Shown piece after piece: positions 1-8,400 of a stretch of 64,000 bases of DNA. The notes under the pieces are model-generated. The model was not told the DNA's origin, did no database searches, and saw only the letters and a program-made list of their open reading frames with translations. This stretch comes from Actinobacteria bacterium OV320 (GTDB taxonomy: Bacteria; Actinomycetota; Actinomycetes; Streptomycetales; Streptomycetaceae). Position numbers and translations under genes: made by a program. The stretch lies in the NCBI GenBank assembly GCA_001298545.1, contig LJCX01000018.1:1-64000 (forward strand), in the 5' to 3' direction. The stretch's first letter is position 1; each line of letters starts with the position of its first letter.

Positions 1-94
1 GGGAGCTGGCGCGTGCGGGGCCGCCCCCTGTGGGGGGGGGGCCACCCGGCGGGCCCGCACCCGCACCCCCCTTCTCCCGCCCCAGGAGGGCCCC

Positions 95-430
95 GTGGAC
101 ACAGCTACCCGCGCCTGGCTCATCTCCCAACTCGGCACCGCCACCGACCTCACCAACCTGGTCGCCCGCTACACCCGCCTCGGCACGGCACGCGCCGTCG
201 CCCTCGAGGTCCTCAACGAACGCCTCGCCGACCTGCGCGCCCAAGCTGCCACCGTCACCGTCTCCGGCGTCGCCAGCATCTCCATCGCGGAAAACATCAA
301 GGCCTACGAGCGGCAGATCGCCCTCCTCGTCGACGGCGCCGCCCCGGCCCCCGACGATCCGCCCCCCGCAGAGGAAGACACCTCAGACACCTACAACCTG
401 ATCTACTTCACCGGCCTGGACCGCCGATGA
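95..430 (+). CDS. Small head-module protein, possibly head completion
   Basis: This 111-residue protein starts at a GTG preceded by AGGAGGG with a 4-base gap. It has a helical first half, a short beta-like stretch (TVTVSGVASISIAE, about residues 65-78) and an acidic proline-rich tail. The order (helix, beta hairpin, then a residue run like NIKAYERQIALL) loosely recalls gpW-type head-completion proteins, but the match is weak. It overlaps the next gene by four bases and sits first in a visible head-to-tail operon, which supports a virion role. The 94 bases before it contain no supportable gene; they probably end the previous gene or form a spacer. Confidence 0.6.
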   Translation: MDTATRAWLISQLGTATDLTNLVARYTRLGTARAVALEVLNERLADLRAQAATVTVSGVASISIAENIKAYERQIALLVDGAAPAPDDPPPAEEDTSDTYNLIYFTGLDRR

Positions 431-1272
431 CCACCCCCACCACCACCCGCGACGACCGGCAAGAACTCACCGCCCTCATTGCCGCCGGGGTGACCGAGCT
501 CGTACGGCAGTGGCAGCGCCTCAGCCTTGCCCAGGACACCCTGCTGCGCACCCTAGAACGCCTGAAGCCCGGACTGGGTGCCACCACCCGAATCCGCGGC
601 ATGGTCAGGGCGTTCAACGAGCAGGTCGGCGAGTTCGACCGGCTTGCCCGCGCCTTCGCCGAACGGTGGGCCGGCCAGGACCTGCCCATCGCCTACCGCG
701 ACGGCGCCGTCCGCGCCCTGCGCCGGGCCGGGGCCGACATCCGCCAGTTCACGTGGACAGCCGCCCACCAGGAAGCCCTCACCGGCCTCACCGCGACGTT
801 CTACGTCGACCTGATCCAGCGCATCCAGGAGGCCGTCCGACGCGCGCAGGCCTTCGCCCGGGCCGCCCAGGACGCCGCACGCGATGTCACCCTCGCCCGG
901 AACCATTCCGGGCTGCCCTCCGCTCGCCTGGCCGCTGACCACCCCCTGACCACGGTCATCTACTCCAACGACTCCCGCCACCCCGTCAAAGCGTGGGCGC
1001 AATCCGCCCTGGCCTATCAAGGCGCTGTCACCGCCAACCACGGCGCCATCAACACCGGCTTGTACGAGCTCGAGACGGCCTGGTTCGAATGCGTGGACGG
1101 GCCGGAGTGCGGGTTCACCAGCCACCCCGACACCGACCACGCCAGCGGCACCATCCGGTCCGCCGATGACGCGGCCGCCTACCCCGTGGCCCACCACGGA
1201 TGCATTCGGGAATGGATCCCCCGCCCCGACCTCAACGGCCGCACCGGCCTCGTCTCCGGAGACCAGGCATGA
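427..1272 (+). CDS. Minor head protein-like
   Basis: This 281-residue protein starts at the ATG overlapping the previous stop. The first 170 residues are mainly alpha-helical. The C-terminal third carries a Cys/His cluster (ECVDGPECGF, then DTDHASG, then AHHGCIREWIP) resembling the end of phage minor capsid proteins of the Mu gpF-like group, where a Cys/His pattern closes with a proline. Its place before the connector genes fits a protein inside or near the portal. The exact family is an inference; the ORF and its coupling to both neighbours are clear. Confidence 0.6.
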   Translation: MTTPTTTRDDRQELTALIAAGVTELVRQWQRLSLAQDTLLRTLERLKPGLGATTRIRGMVRAFNEQVGEFDRLARAFAERWAGQDLPIAYRDGAVRALRRAGADIRQFTWTAAHQEALTGLTATFYVDLIQRIQEAVRRAQAFARAAQDAARDVTLARNHSGLPSARLAADHPLTTVIYSNDSRHPVKAWAQSALAYQGAVTANHGAINTGLYELETAWFECVDGPECGFTSHPDTDHASGTIRSADDAAAYPVAHHGCIREWIPRPDLNGRTGLVSGDQA

Positions 1273-1577
1273 GCGATCACCGCACTGCGCCGCCATCAGA
1301 CTGGCCGGGCCTCGAGACGGCCGGCATGACCAAGCTGAACGACGACATCTATTACGGCTGGCTTCCCCACGAGACCAACCCGATGTTCTGGCACTGGTGC
1401 AAGGCGCTCGAGGACGTGCCCGCAGACCGGAAGGTGCTGAAAGGCTGCTGGGTCGCTGCTGGCACTGGCGTTCACACGCTGGTCTCCCGGGAGCCGCTGC
1501 ACCTGGAACCTTCCCTGTTGTGGAACTGCTGCGGCCTCCACGGCTTCGTACGAGACGGCGAGTGGGTGTCCGTATGA
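1269..1577 (+). CDS. Hypothetical protein in head-tail operon
   Basis: This 102-residue protein begins at an ATG overlapping the previous stop (ATGA). It is rich in Trp, Cys and His (WHWCKALE, LLWNCCGLHGF) and has no transmembrane segment. The paired cysteines near the C-terminus could bind metal, but no known motif is complete. It is translated in a chain of ATGA-coupled genes between the minor head protein and the connector proteins, so it is probably made late. I do not recognise the family. Confidence 0.6.
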   Translation: MSDHRTAPPSDWPGLETAGMTKLNDDIYYGWLPHETNPMFWHWCKALEDVPADRKVLKGCWVAAGTGVHTLVSREPLHLEPSLLWNCCGLHGFVRDGEWVSV

Positions 1578-1810
1578 GCGACCAGAAGCTCGGGCCCATC
1601 CTGGACGGGCTCGGCAACACCCTGGAACTCGACGAAGGCGACCTGATCGTGTCCGCGTTCGTCATCTGCAAGGTGGTGGGCGAGGACGGCCGGGTCTCCC
1701 TCGGGCTCAGCTCCAGTGAGGGCCTGTCCTGGGTCGACCAGAACGGCCTTCTCTACTCCGCCCAGCAGATCGTCAACCAGGCAGAAGTCACCAACGGAGA
1801 CGACGCATGA
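1574..1810 (+). CDS. Small hypothetical protein in head-tail operon
   Basis: This 78-residue acidic protein has an ATG overlapping the previous stop. Its middle is beta-rich (DLIVSAFVICKVVGEDGR), followed by a helical end, which suggests a compact single domain. It has no signal peptide or membrane segment. It is coupled on both sides to structural-module genes; its role is unknown. Confidence 0.6.
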   Translation: MSDQKLGPILDGLGNTLELDEGDLIVSAFVICKVVGEDGRVSLGLSSSEGLSWVDQNGLLYSAQQIVNQAEVTNGDDA

Positions 1811-2190
1811 TCGCCCCCGAGCAGCCGACCGCACACGGCGTACGGATCGACGCCCAGCCCGGGTCCGCCACCGTCGCCATCGACGGCACCCCCCTCCCAG
1901 CCGGGCAACTGGTCGGCTACCAGCTCGAGCACTCCATCGCCGACGCCCTGCCCTCCCTGATCCTGCATACCCGGCAGGTCGACGGGATCGCCTTCGAAGG
2001 CCTCGCCCGCGTTGCTGTCGCCGTCCAGCAGGATCCAGGCGCCGCCACGGCCGCATTCCTGGAGGGCATCGACCCCGCAGCCCTCCAGCGCGCGGCCCTG
2101 GACCGCGACGACCTGGACGGCGGCCGGCACGAAACGACCGCGGCCATTCTCCGGCAGCTCGCCGAGTGGGCGAAGGGGGGCAGGCCGTGA
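1807..2190 (+). CDS. Hypothetical structural-module protein
   Basis: This 127-residue protein has an ATG overlapping the previous stop. The first half is beta-rich (GSATVAIDGTPLPAGQLVGY, then SLILHTRQVDGIAFEGLARV) and the second half is helical and acidic. Sequences of this shape often lie next to connector genes in actinophages. It is coupled by GTGA overlap to the next gene. No enzymatic motif is visible. Confidence 0.55.
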   Translation: MIAPEQPTAHGVRIDAQPGSATVAIDGTPLPAGQLVGYQLEHSIADALPSLILHTRQVDGIAFEGLARVAVAVQQDPGAATAAFLEGIDPAALQRAALDRDDLDGGRHETTAAILRQLAEWAKGGRP

Positions 2191-2633
2191 CCGCCCTGGA
2201 ATCCGCCCTGGCCGGCGTCAAGGTGTGGCTGGACGCCAACGTTCTCGTCGACACCGTCCGCATCGAACTGCCCGCCATCGGCAGCCCTGTCCTGGACCCG
2301 GCCACCGGCGAACTGACCCGACCGGCCAGGGAGACGCTGTACGAAGGGGCGGGTGCGGTCCAGGCGACCGGCCAGAACGAGATGACCGCCGCACCGGGAG
2401 CGCTGCAGCCGTGGGTGCAGGAGACCCGCTCCCGCTACGTCCTCCTCACGCCGCTCACCGCGCCGATCCCGCCCAAGGACGCCATCGTCACCGTCGTCCA
2501 GGTCCACAACCCGGCCAACACGGCCCTGATCGGCCGGTCATTCACCTGCCAGGATCCGGGCCGGGCTTCCACGGTGGAAGTCGTCCGTAAGACCCCGCTG
2601 GACCAGAACCAGGAACGGGGGGCCACGCCGTGA
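2187..2633 (+). CDS. Head-tail connector-region protein, DUF6093-like
   Basis: This 148-residue protein starts at a GTG overlapping the preceding stop. The sequence ANVLVDTVRIELPAIG near the N-terminus, followed by a beta-rich body with the segment YVLLTPLTAPIPPKDAIVTV, matches my memory of DUF6093 proteins, found just before the gp10-like gene in Streptomyces phages and thought to act as head-tail stoppers. Its position, immediately upstream of an HK97-gp10-like gene, agrees. Assignment to the family is from pattern recognition only. Confidence 0.6.
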   Translation: MTALESALAGVKVWLDANVLVDTVRIELPAIGSPVLDPATGELTRPARETLYEGAGAVQATGQNEMTAAPGALQPWVQETRSRYVLLTPLTAPIPPKDAIVTVVQVHNPANTALIGRSFTCQDPGRASTVEVVRKTPLDQNQERGATP

Positions 2634-3016
2634 CGCCGGAAGAGCTCGCGGACCGTCTCGAGCGGGCCGCCACCCGGATCGGGCCCGCCATCGCCCGGGG
2701 CGTCGAACACACCGGAACCCTTGGCAAGGCCCGGATCGCCGGGAACGCCTCGGGCCGGCCGGGCCCGAACGTCATCACGGGCGCCTATCGCAGTTCGTGG
2801 CGGGCTGAGACCCGGCGTCTGCCGTACGGGGCGATGTGCACGCTGGGCACCGACGCTCCACAGGGCCGCCGCCTGGAGTGGGGCTTCACCGGCACGGACA
2901 GCCTGGGCCGCTATTACGACCAGCCGCCGTTTCCGCACGTGGAGCCCGCCATCGACTTCATCGGAACCACCCTGATGGCGTCGATGCGCCTCGCGGTCGC
3001 GGAGGTCCTGCTGTGA
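2630..3016 (+). CDS. HK97 gp10-like neck protein
   Basis: This 128-residue protein starts with a helix carrying LADRLERAATRIGPAIARGV. A glycine/proline-rich loop follows (NVITGAYRSSWRAE), then a segment like LEWGFTGTDSLGRYY and a conserved-looking ending PPFPHVEPAIDF. The loop, the L-E-x-G strand and the PHxxPA motif are the usual marks of the HK97-gp10 family, which builds the neck between connector and tail. It overlaps both neighbours by four bases. Confidence 0.75.
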   Translation: MTPEELADRLERAATRIGPAIARGVEHTGTLGKARIAGNASGRPGPNVITGAYRSSWRAETRRLPYGAMCTLGTDAPQGRRLEWGFTGTDSLGRYYDQPPFPHVEPAIDFIGTTLMASMRLAVAEVLL

Positions 3017-3468
3017 TCGACACCCGGACCGTCACTGACAGCCTCACCGAACTCCTGGCCACCGCGACGGAACAGGCGGTCGGAAAGGGCCGCCGACCCG
3101 ACAACGCCGCCCGGTTGGCGCACTACTACATCGTCTACTTCATCACCCGCACCACGACCGGGGCCCCGTTCTCGGACCTGAACGAGGACGCCGAACTCAC
3201 CTACCAGGTCACCTCCGTGTCCGGGCCCGACCCAGACGACCCCACTTCCTTCGGCACCCAGAACCAGTTGCAATGGCTGGACGATGCCGCACGCCGCGCC
3301 GTCCTCGGACGCAACCCGGCCACCGGCGCGTGGCTGCACCCCATGACCATCCCCGGGGCCCGCGTCACCGGCCGTCGGGCGGCCGGAGAGCAGGGGGAAT
3401 CCCCTGACCCAGGCGATGCAATCATGAGCAGTGCGCAGAGGTTCACGTTCACCGTGTCCTCTCCCTGA
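3013..3468 (+). CDS. Tail terminator-like protein
   Basis: This 151-residue protein starts at a GTG overlapping the previous stop. It has an N-terminal helix (TDSLTELLATATEQAV), then alternating beta segments and a variable C-terminal tail ending in beta (QRFTFTVSSP). Size, fold pattern and position directly before the major tail protein fit a tail terminator or tail-completion protein. A 141-base gap follows before the major tail protein gene, which is unusual for this operon and may hold its own expression signals. Confidence 0.6.
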   Translation: MIDTRTVTDSLTELLATATEQAVGKGRRPDNAARLAHYYIVYFITRTTTGAPFSDLNEDAELTYQVTSVSGPDPDDPTSFGTQNQLQWLDDAARRAVLGRNPATGAWLHPMTIPGARVTGRRAAGEQGESPDPGDAIMSSAQRFTFTVSSP

Positions 3469-3609
3469 CCACTGTCAGGAACGTAAGACCGCACCGCGGC
3501 GGGACCCCACGCGGACGCCACCAGGCAGGTGGCCGCAACCCATACACCAACGTGTAAGGGGCCAGGTCCCAGACGGGATTGTCAGGCCCCGGGACCAAGG
3601 GGCCCACGA

Positions 3610-4404
3610 ATGCCGGTCAAGAAGTACATGCGGCGAGGCACGTCGAAGTTCTACTTCGTGCCCGATATCGCCTCCGAGAACATGATCCCGACCCGCTCCG
3701 AGCTGAACGCCGGCACCGAGTTCAGCCCGTACATCGCCGCCATGGACGGCTGGACGGTCTCCAACAACGAGATCGACACCCCCGACATGGCGGACACCTA
3801 CGACTCCACCATCCCGGGCAGCGATAAGGCCGACTCCTCCTCCTTCACGTTCTACGAGGACGAGGTGACCGCGACGCTCGAGACGACCTTCGCGAAGGGG
3901 ACCACCGGCTACGTGGTGATCCTCCGCAAGGGAGACGTGCCCGCCAACGCGTCGATGGACGTGTTCCCGATCCGCGTCGCCTCCCAGTCCCCGCAGTACA
4001 CCGCGGACAACGAGGCTGCCAAGTTCATGGTGACCTGCTCGATCACCAGCCGCCCGTTGCAGGGCGCAGCCGTCCCGGCCGCCGGCACGGACGAGGTCCA
4101 GACCGTCACCATCACCGGCACGCCGACCGGCGGAACCTACACGCTGACCCTCAGCGGGCAGACGACGTCGGCGATCGCCTACAACGCGACGGCTTCCGCG
4201 GTCCAGTCCGCGCTCGAGGGCCTCTCCAACCTCGCGCCCGGAGACGTCGTCTGCGCTGGCGGCCCGCACCCGGGAACCCCCGTCACGGTCACGTTCGGCG
4301 GCGACTACGACGGCGAGGACGTCCCGCAGATGACCGCCACCGGATCCTTCACCGGCGGCACCAGCCCGGCCGTCACCGTCAGCACCACCACGCCGGGCGG
4401 CTGA
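3610..4404 (+). CDS. Major tail protein with C-terminal Ig-like domain
   Basis: This 264-residue protein forms the tail tube. The first ~160 residues are the tube domain (ASENMIPTRSELNAGTEF near the start). The rest is a beta-sandwich decoration domain marked by TPTGGTYTLTLSGQTTSAIA and NATASAVQSALEGL, a phrase common at the ends of actinophage major tail proteins and probably exposed on the tail surface. The ATG at 3610 is chosen because the tube domain begins there. Placement right before the tail-assembly chaperone and tape measure supports the call. A perfect 13-bp hairpin follows the gene. Confidence 0.85.
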   Translation: MPVKKYMRRGTSKFYFVPDIASENMIPTRSELNAGTEFSPYIAAMDGWTVSNNEIDTPDMADTYDSTIPGSDKADSSSFTFYEDEVTATLETTFAKGTTGYVVILRKGDVPANASMDVFPIRVASQSPQYTADNEAAKFMVTCSITSRPLQGAAVPAAGTDEVQTVTITGTPTGGTYTLTLSGQTTSAIAYNATASAVQSALEGLSNLAPGDVVCAGGPHPGTPVTVTFGGDYDGEDVPQMTATGSFTGGTSPAVTVSTTTPGG

Positions 4405-4427
4405 CCCAACCCCGGATCCCTCTCAGC

Positions 4428-4482
4428 TCCTGGCCGGGCGCTCAAAACGCTCCGGGAAGGGCGCTCGCCCGCCCGGCCAGGA
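4428..4482 (+). terminator. Hairpin after major tail protein gene
   Basis: TCCTGGCCGGGCG (4428-4440) pairs perfectly with CGCCCGGCCAGGA (4470-4482), a 13-bp stem, with a 29-base loop that repeats GGGCGCTC. No U-tract follows. It lies between the very highly expressed major tail protein gene and the chaperone gene, where a partial terminator or 3' stabilising hairpin would lower downstream expression. Confidence 0.65.
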
Positions 4483-4513
4483 CCCGCCCCCCTGACGAAG
4501 GACACCACCCACC

Positions 4514-5065
4514 ATGACCACCACCCGCACCCAGCCGGAACCGCCCGCCGCTGCGGTGGCAGCCGACGCCCACTGGTCGGAGAAGATGCGCCGCCTGCGC
4601 GAGCGGAGCCTGGCGGAGACGACGTTCGTGATCTGCGACGACGTCGACGTCCGCACCCGCTACCAGCGGGCCAAGCGCGCCCACGAGATGGCGCAGGACT
4701 ACGTCAAGGACCACCCCGACGACACCGACGCACCCACGGAAGCCGCCAAAGCGGCCACCGAGTACGACGAGGCGAAGACCGCATACGACCAGGTCGCCAT
4801 CCCCCTGCGCTTCCGGGCACTTCCCCGCCCGGCGCTGGAAGCCCTGTACCGCCAGCACAAGCCGTCCGAGACGGAAGCCGACGACGGCAAGGAATGGGCC
4901 GACACCTTCCCGCCCGCACTGATCGCGGCCGCGTCCGTCGACGGGATGACCGAAGGCGAAGCCCGCGAACTCCTGGCCGCATGGTCCCTGTCGGAGGCCA
5001 ACGCCATGTTCAACGCCGCCATGGGCGTGCAGAGCACCACGCGGGCCGACCTGGGAAAAGGCTGA
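4514..5065 (+). CDS. Tail assembly chaperone, short form (gpG-type)
   Basis: This 183-residue protein is mostly helical, acidic and alanine-rich, with an N-terminal tail of low complexity. It sits between the major tail protein and the tape measure gene, the invariant place of tail assembly chaperones in long-tailed phages. Near its end the codons CTG GGA AAA GGC contain GGGAAAA in the register needed for a -1 slip, after which a second open frame continues to 5433. The short form stops at 5065. These proteins coat the tape measure during tail assembly and are absent from the virion in studied phages. Confidence 0.85.
   Translation: MTTTRTQPEPPAAAVAADAHWSEKMRRLRERSLAETTFVICDDVDVRTRYQRAKRAHEMAQDYVKDHPDDTDAPTEAAKAATEYDEAKTAYDQVAIPLRFRALPRPALEALYRQHKPSETEADDGKEWADTFPPALIAAASVDGMTEGEARELLAAWSLSEANAMFNAAMGVQSTTRADLGKG
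5053..5059 (+). promoter_or_regulatory. -1 ribosomal frameshift slippery site
   Basis: GGGAAAA is read in the zero frame as G GGA AAA, the canonical X XXY YYZ arrangement. A -1 slip moves both tRNAs onto GGG AAA and the ribosome continues with AGG CTG ATC GAT into the frame that stays open to 5433. The zero-frame stop is only six bases beyond the site. The downstream frame has no plausible start of its own here. Confidence 0.85.
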
Positions 5066-5433
5066 TCGATGACGAGCAGTTCAGGTCCGAACTCGCCCTG
5101 TGCCACCAGTGGGGCATCCCCCACAGCGTGTTCCGCGGCACCGGCGACGGCACCTGGACCGCGCAGGACCGGGCCAAGGCCCTCGCCTACGCCGCCTACC
5201 AGCGAGGTGTCTGCCCGCAATGCGGCACCCGCGATTCGGAATGGGAGGACGACGACGGCGCCTACGTCGACGCCTACGTGTCCGTCTCCCACAAGTGCCT
5301 GGGCTGCGAGGAAATCGCGATGAAGCAGCGCGAGATCCCCGAGGGCCGGGCCGGCGACGGCATGAAAGTCCTCCTCATCCCCGCGCACATCCACGCCGCG
5401 CAGCAGATAGCCGCGGAATTCACCAGCAACTGA
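5059..5433 (+). CDS. Frameshift extension of tail assembly chaperone (gpGT-type)
   Basis: About 125 residues are added to the short chaperone by the -1 shift at 5053-5059, giving a fusion of roughly 307 residues. The extension is a real-looking domain: HQWGIPHSVFRGTGDG, then a zinc-ribbon-like pair of CPQC and CLGC (roughly 20 residues apart) and a helical end. The first in-frame codons have no ribosome-binding site, so expression through frameshifting is the likely route. The same two-part design is known from lambda gpG/gpGT and mycobacteriophages. The tape measure gene starts 28 bases later. Confidence 0.8.
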   Translation, partial: RLIDDEQFRSELALCHQWGIPHSVFRGTGDGTWTAQDRAKALAYAAYQRGVCPQCGTRDSEWEDDDGAYVDAYVSVSHKCLGCEEIAMKQREIPEGRAGDGMKVLLIPAHIHAAQQIAAEFTSN

Positions 5434-5461
5434 CCAACGGACGGAAGGGAGGGCGAGGCGG

Positions 5462-8400
5462 GTGGCCAACTGGAACCTCAGTGTCGACATCCGAGGGCAC
5501 GGCAACGACCTCGCCCAGTCCCTCAAGTCCAGTGCCAAGCACGCCCGCACTCTCGGCACGGCGGCCCGCACCGCGAAAACCGAAGTCCGCGAACTCGGGG
5601 CGGCGGCCAACGCGGCAGGCCGGCACATCCGCACCCTCGGATCCGACGCCCGCACCGCCGCACGCCGCCTCAACTCGCTCGGATCCGACGCCCGCACCGC
5701 CGCGCGCCGTCTCGGCCAGTACGGCGACGCAGCCCAACGCGCACAGCGCCACGTCAACGCCCTCGGCGACGACTCCCGCACCGCCGGCCGGCAGCTCGCC
5801 CGCATGTCCGGGCAGATCGACACCGCCGTCCGCGACCTGCTGCGCCTCGCCGACGCCGCCCGCCGCGCCGACTCCCGCCTGAACCACGTCGGCGGAGGCG
5901 TCAACGGCATCCGCCGCTACGCCGACGAGACCGGCCGGGCCCGCCGCGAAATGGCCCACCTCGCCACCCTCCTCACCGGCGGAGCGTTCGTCATGGGCGG
6001 CGCCGAGCTGCTCAAGATGGGCGGCGAGTACCAGCAGGCCATGAATACGTTCGGCGCGGTCACCGGCGCCACACAGATGCAGATGCAGCGGGCGTCCGCG
6101 ACCGCCGACCAGCTCGGCAACGACCTTTCCCTGCCTGCAGCGACCGCATCGGACGCAGCCGAGGCGATGGTCGAACTCGCCAAGGCCGGGTTCCGTACCG
6201 ACCAGGCCATCTCCGCCAGCCGCGCTAGCCTCGTCCTCGCGTCCGCCGCCCAGGTCAACGCCGCCGACTCCGCCAAGTATCTCGGCGACATGATGGACCA
6301 GTTCGGCATGGGCGCAGACCAGGCATCCGTGGCCGCCGACACCCTCGCCGCGACCGCCAACGCCGCATCCGGCGACATCATCGACATCTACTACGCGATG
6401 AAGTACGCCGGGCCGGTCGCCCACGGCCTCGGCGTGAACATGCAGGAGACCGCGGCCGCGGTCGGCATGCTCGGCAAGGCCGGCATCCTCGGCCAGACCG
6501 CGGGCACCACCCTGCGCGGCATGATGGCCAACCTGGCCTCGCCCACCAAGCAGATGACGCAGGGCCTTGAGGCCATGGGCATCCAGGCCTGGGACGCGCA
6601 AGGAAACTTCAAGGGCCTGCGCTACGTCATCGACGGCCTGTCCAAGGCCCAGCACCGCATGACCCAGAAGGACTTCGCGGCCGCCGTGAAGAAGTCCATG
6701 GGCAAGCCCGCCATGTCCGGGGCCATCGCGCTCGCCCACCAGGGCGTCGACTCCTTCGACGCGCTCATGGCCGCCGTCTCCGAAACCGGCGCTGCCTCCG
6801 ACATCGCCGCCGCGAAGGGCAAGGGCCTCGCCGGCGCGATGCTCCAGCTCAAGACCCAGGCCAAACAGACCGGCCTGACCATCTACAACGGCATGGCGCC
6901 CGGGCTCGAATTCCTGGTGCGGGGCATCACCGGCGGCCTGTCCAAGGCCACCCCGGCCATCAAGGACTTCTTCGACTACCTCAACGACGCCGCCACCCTA
7001 TTCGGACCCGACCTGGCGGCTGCGGCCCGGGAAGAGTTCTCCGGGATCGCCGACGCCGCCCACGACATGATGGATCCCTTCAAGGATCTCGGAGGCGACG
7101 CCATCGCCTCCGGCCTGCACCTGCTGCTCAGTGCCGGCCAGCTCGCCATCCAGGTCCTGAAGAACCTGGCGCAGGCCGCCGAACCCGTTGTCGAAGCCCT
7201 GTCGGGGCTGGCCGGTGAAGGCGGCACTGTCGCCTCCACCCTGGACATGGTCGTGTCCGTCCTCGACCTCGCCGCCAACGCCGCAGGGAGCCTGTCCGGC
7301 GTCCTGGTCCCCATCGGGCACGTCGTGGGCACCCTCGTCAACGCCTTCGCCGGACTACCCGGCCCCATCCAGCAGTTCGTGCTCGCCGCGATGCTCACCA
7401 GCCGCATCCAGCCCCGCATGGCCTCCCTGGCCACCACCGTGTCCGGACGCGTCACCACCGCATTCGGATCCCTCAACGCCCAGATGGCCGTCCAGCGCAG
7501 CCTCGCCGCAGCCGCCGGCATGTCCCTGTCCCGCTACGGCGCCGCCATGGCCGTCCTCCAGACCCGCGTCCCCGTCATCGGCCGCATGGGCGAAAGCTTC
7601 CGCACCGCGGCCGCCGCCGGCACCGGCTTCACCGGCACCCTGCGCGGCATCGGCGCCGCTTCCCTGACCGCTACCCGCGCCCTGGGCGGCGGGCTGGTCG
7701 GAGCTCTCGGCGGCCCGTGGGGGCTGGCCATCACCGCCGCCACCGTCGGCCTCGGCTTCCTCGCCACCAGCCAGCAGAAAGCCGCGGCAGCGGCCGCCGA
7801 ACACCAGCAGCAGATCAGCTCCCTGTCGGCGGCGCTGCGCGAGTCCAACGGCGTCGTCGACGAGTCGGTACGGGCCATCGCCACCGAGAACCTCATGCAG
7901 ACCAAGGTCAAGACGACGCTGGACGGGCAGCAGCGCCTCGTCGACCTGGCCCGCAAGGCGAAGGTGCCGATGTCGGCGCTCGTCGACGCCTACACCGATC
8001 AGGGCAACTCCCTCAGCAAGTTGCAGAAGGAGCTGAAGGCTACCGCCGAGGCGCAGAAGACGACGGTGATGGACCCGGAGACGGGGCAGTCGTCCACCGC
8101 CTTCACCGTGCAGGGGCAGGCAGCAGAAGACCTGCGGGGCACCCTGTCCGGGCTGTCCGGGGACTTCCAGAAAGCGGCCGCCGACGCCAAGTCGTACAAC
8201 GAGGGCGTCAACGGGACCGGGGACGGTGTCTCCGCATACGGGCGCCTCAAGGACGCGGTGGCCGCTCTCGCCGACAAGACCGGCGACGCCGACTCCCGCA
8301 CCCGCGCCCTGCGGGAGGCCCTCGATCTGCTCTCCGGCGGCAGCGTGTCCCTCCAGGCCGCGCAGGCCCGCGTCAACGAAGCCATCAGCAACGCCAACGA

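Noticed and set aside
13..426. Open frame upstream of the minor head protein in its own frame
   Set aside because: The translation is His/Arg/Pro-rich with no domain pattern and overlaps the better-supported gene 95-430; the domain begins at ATG 427.
3469..3609. Possible small gene or tRNA in the gap before the major tail protein
   Set aside because: No frame with a start and ribosome site, and no cloverleaf. GTCCC/GGGAC pairing is short.
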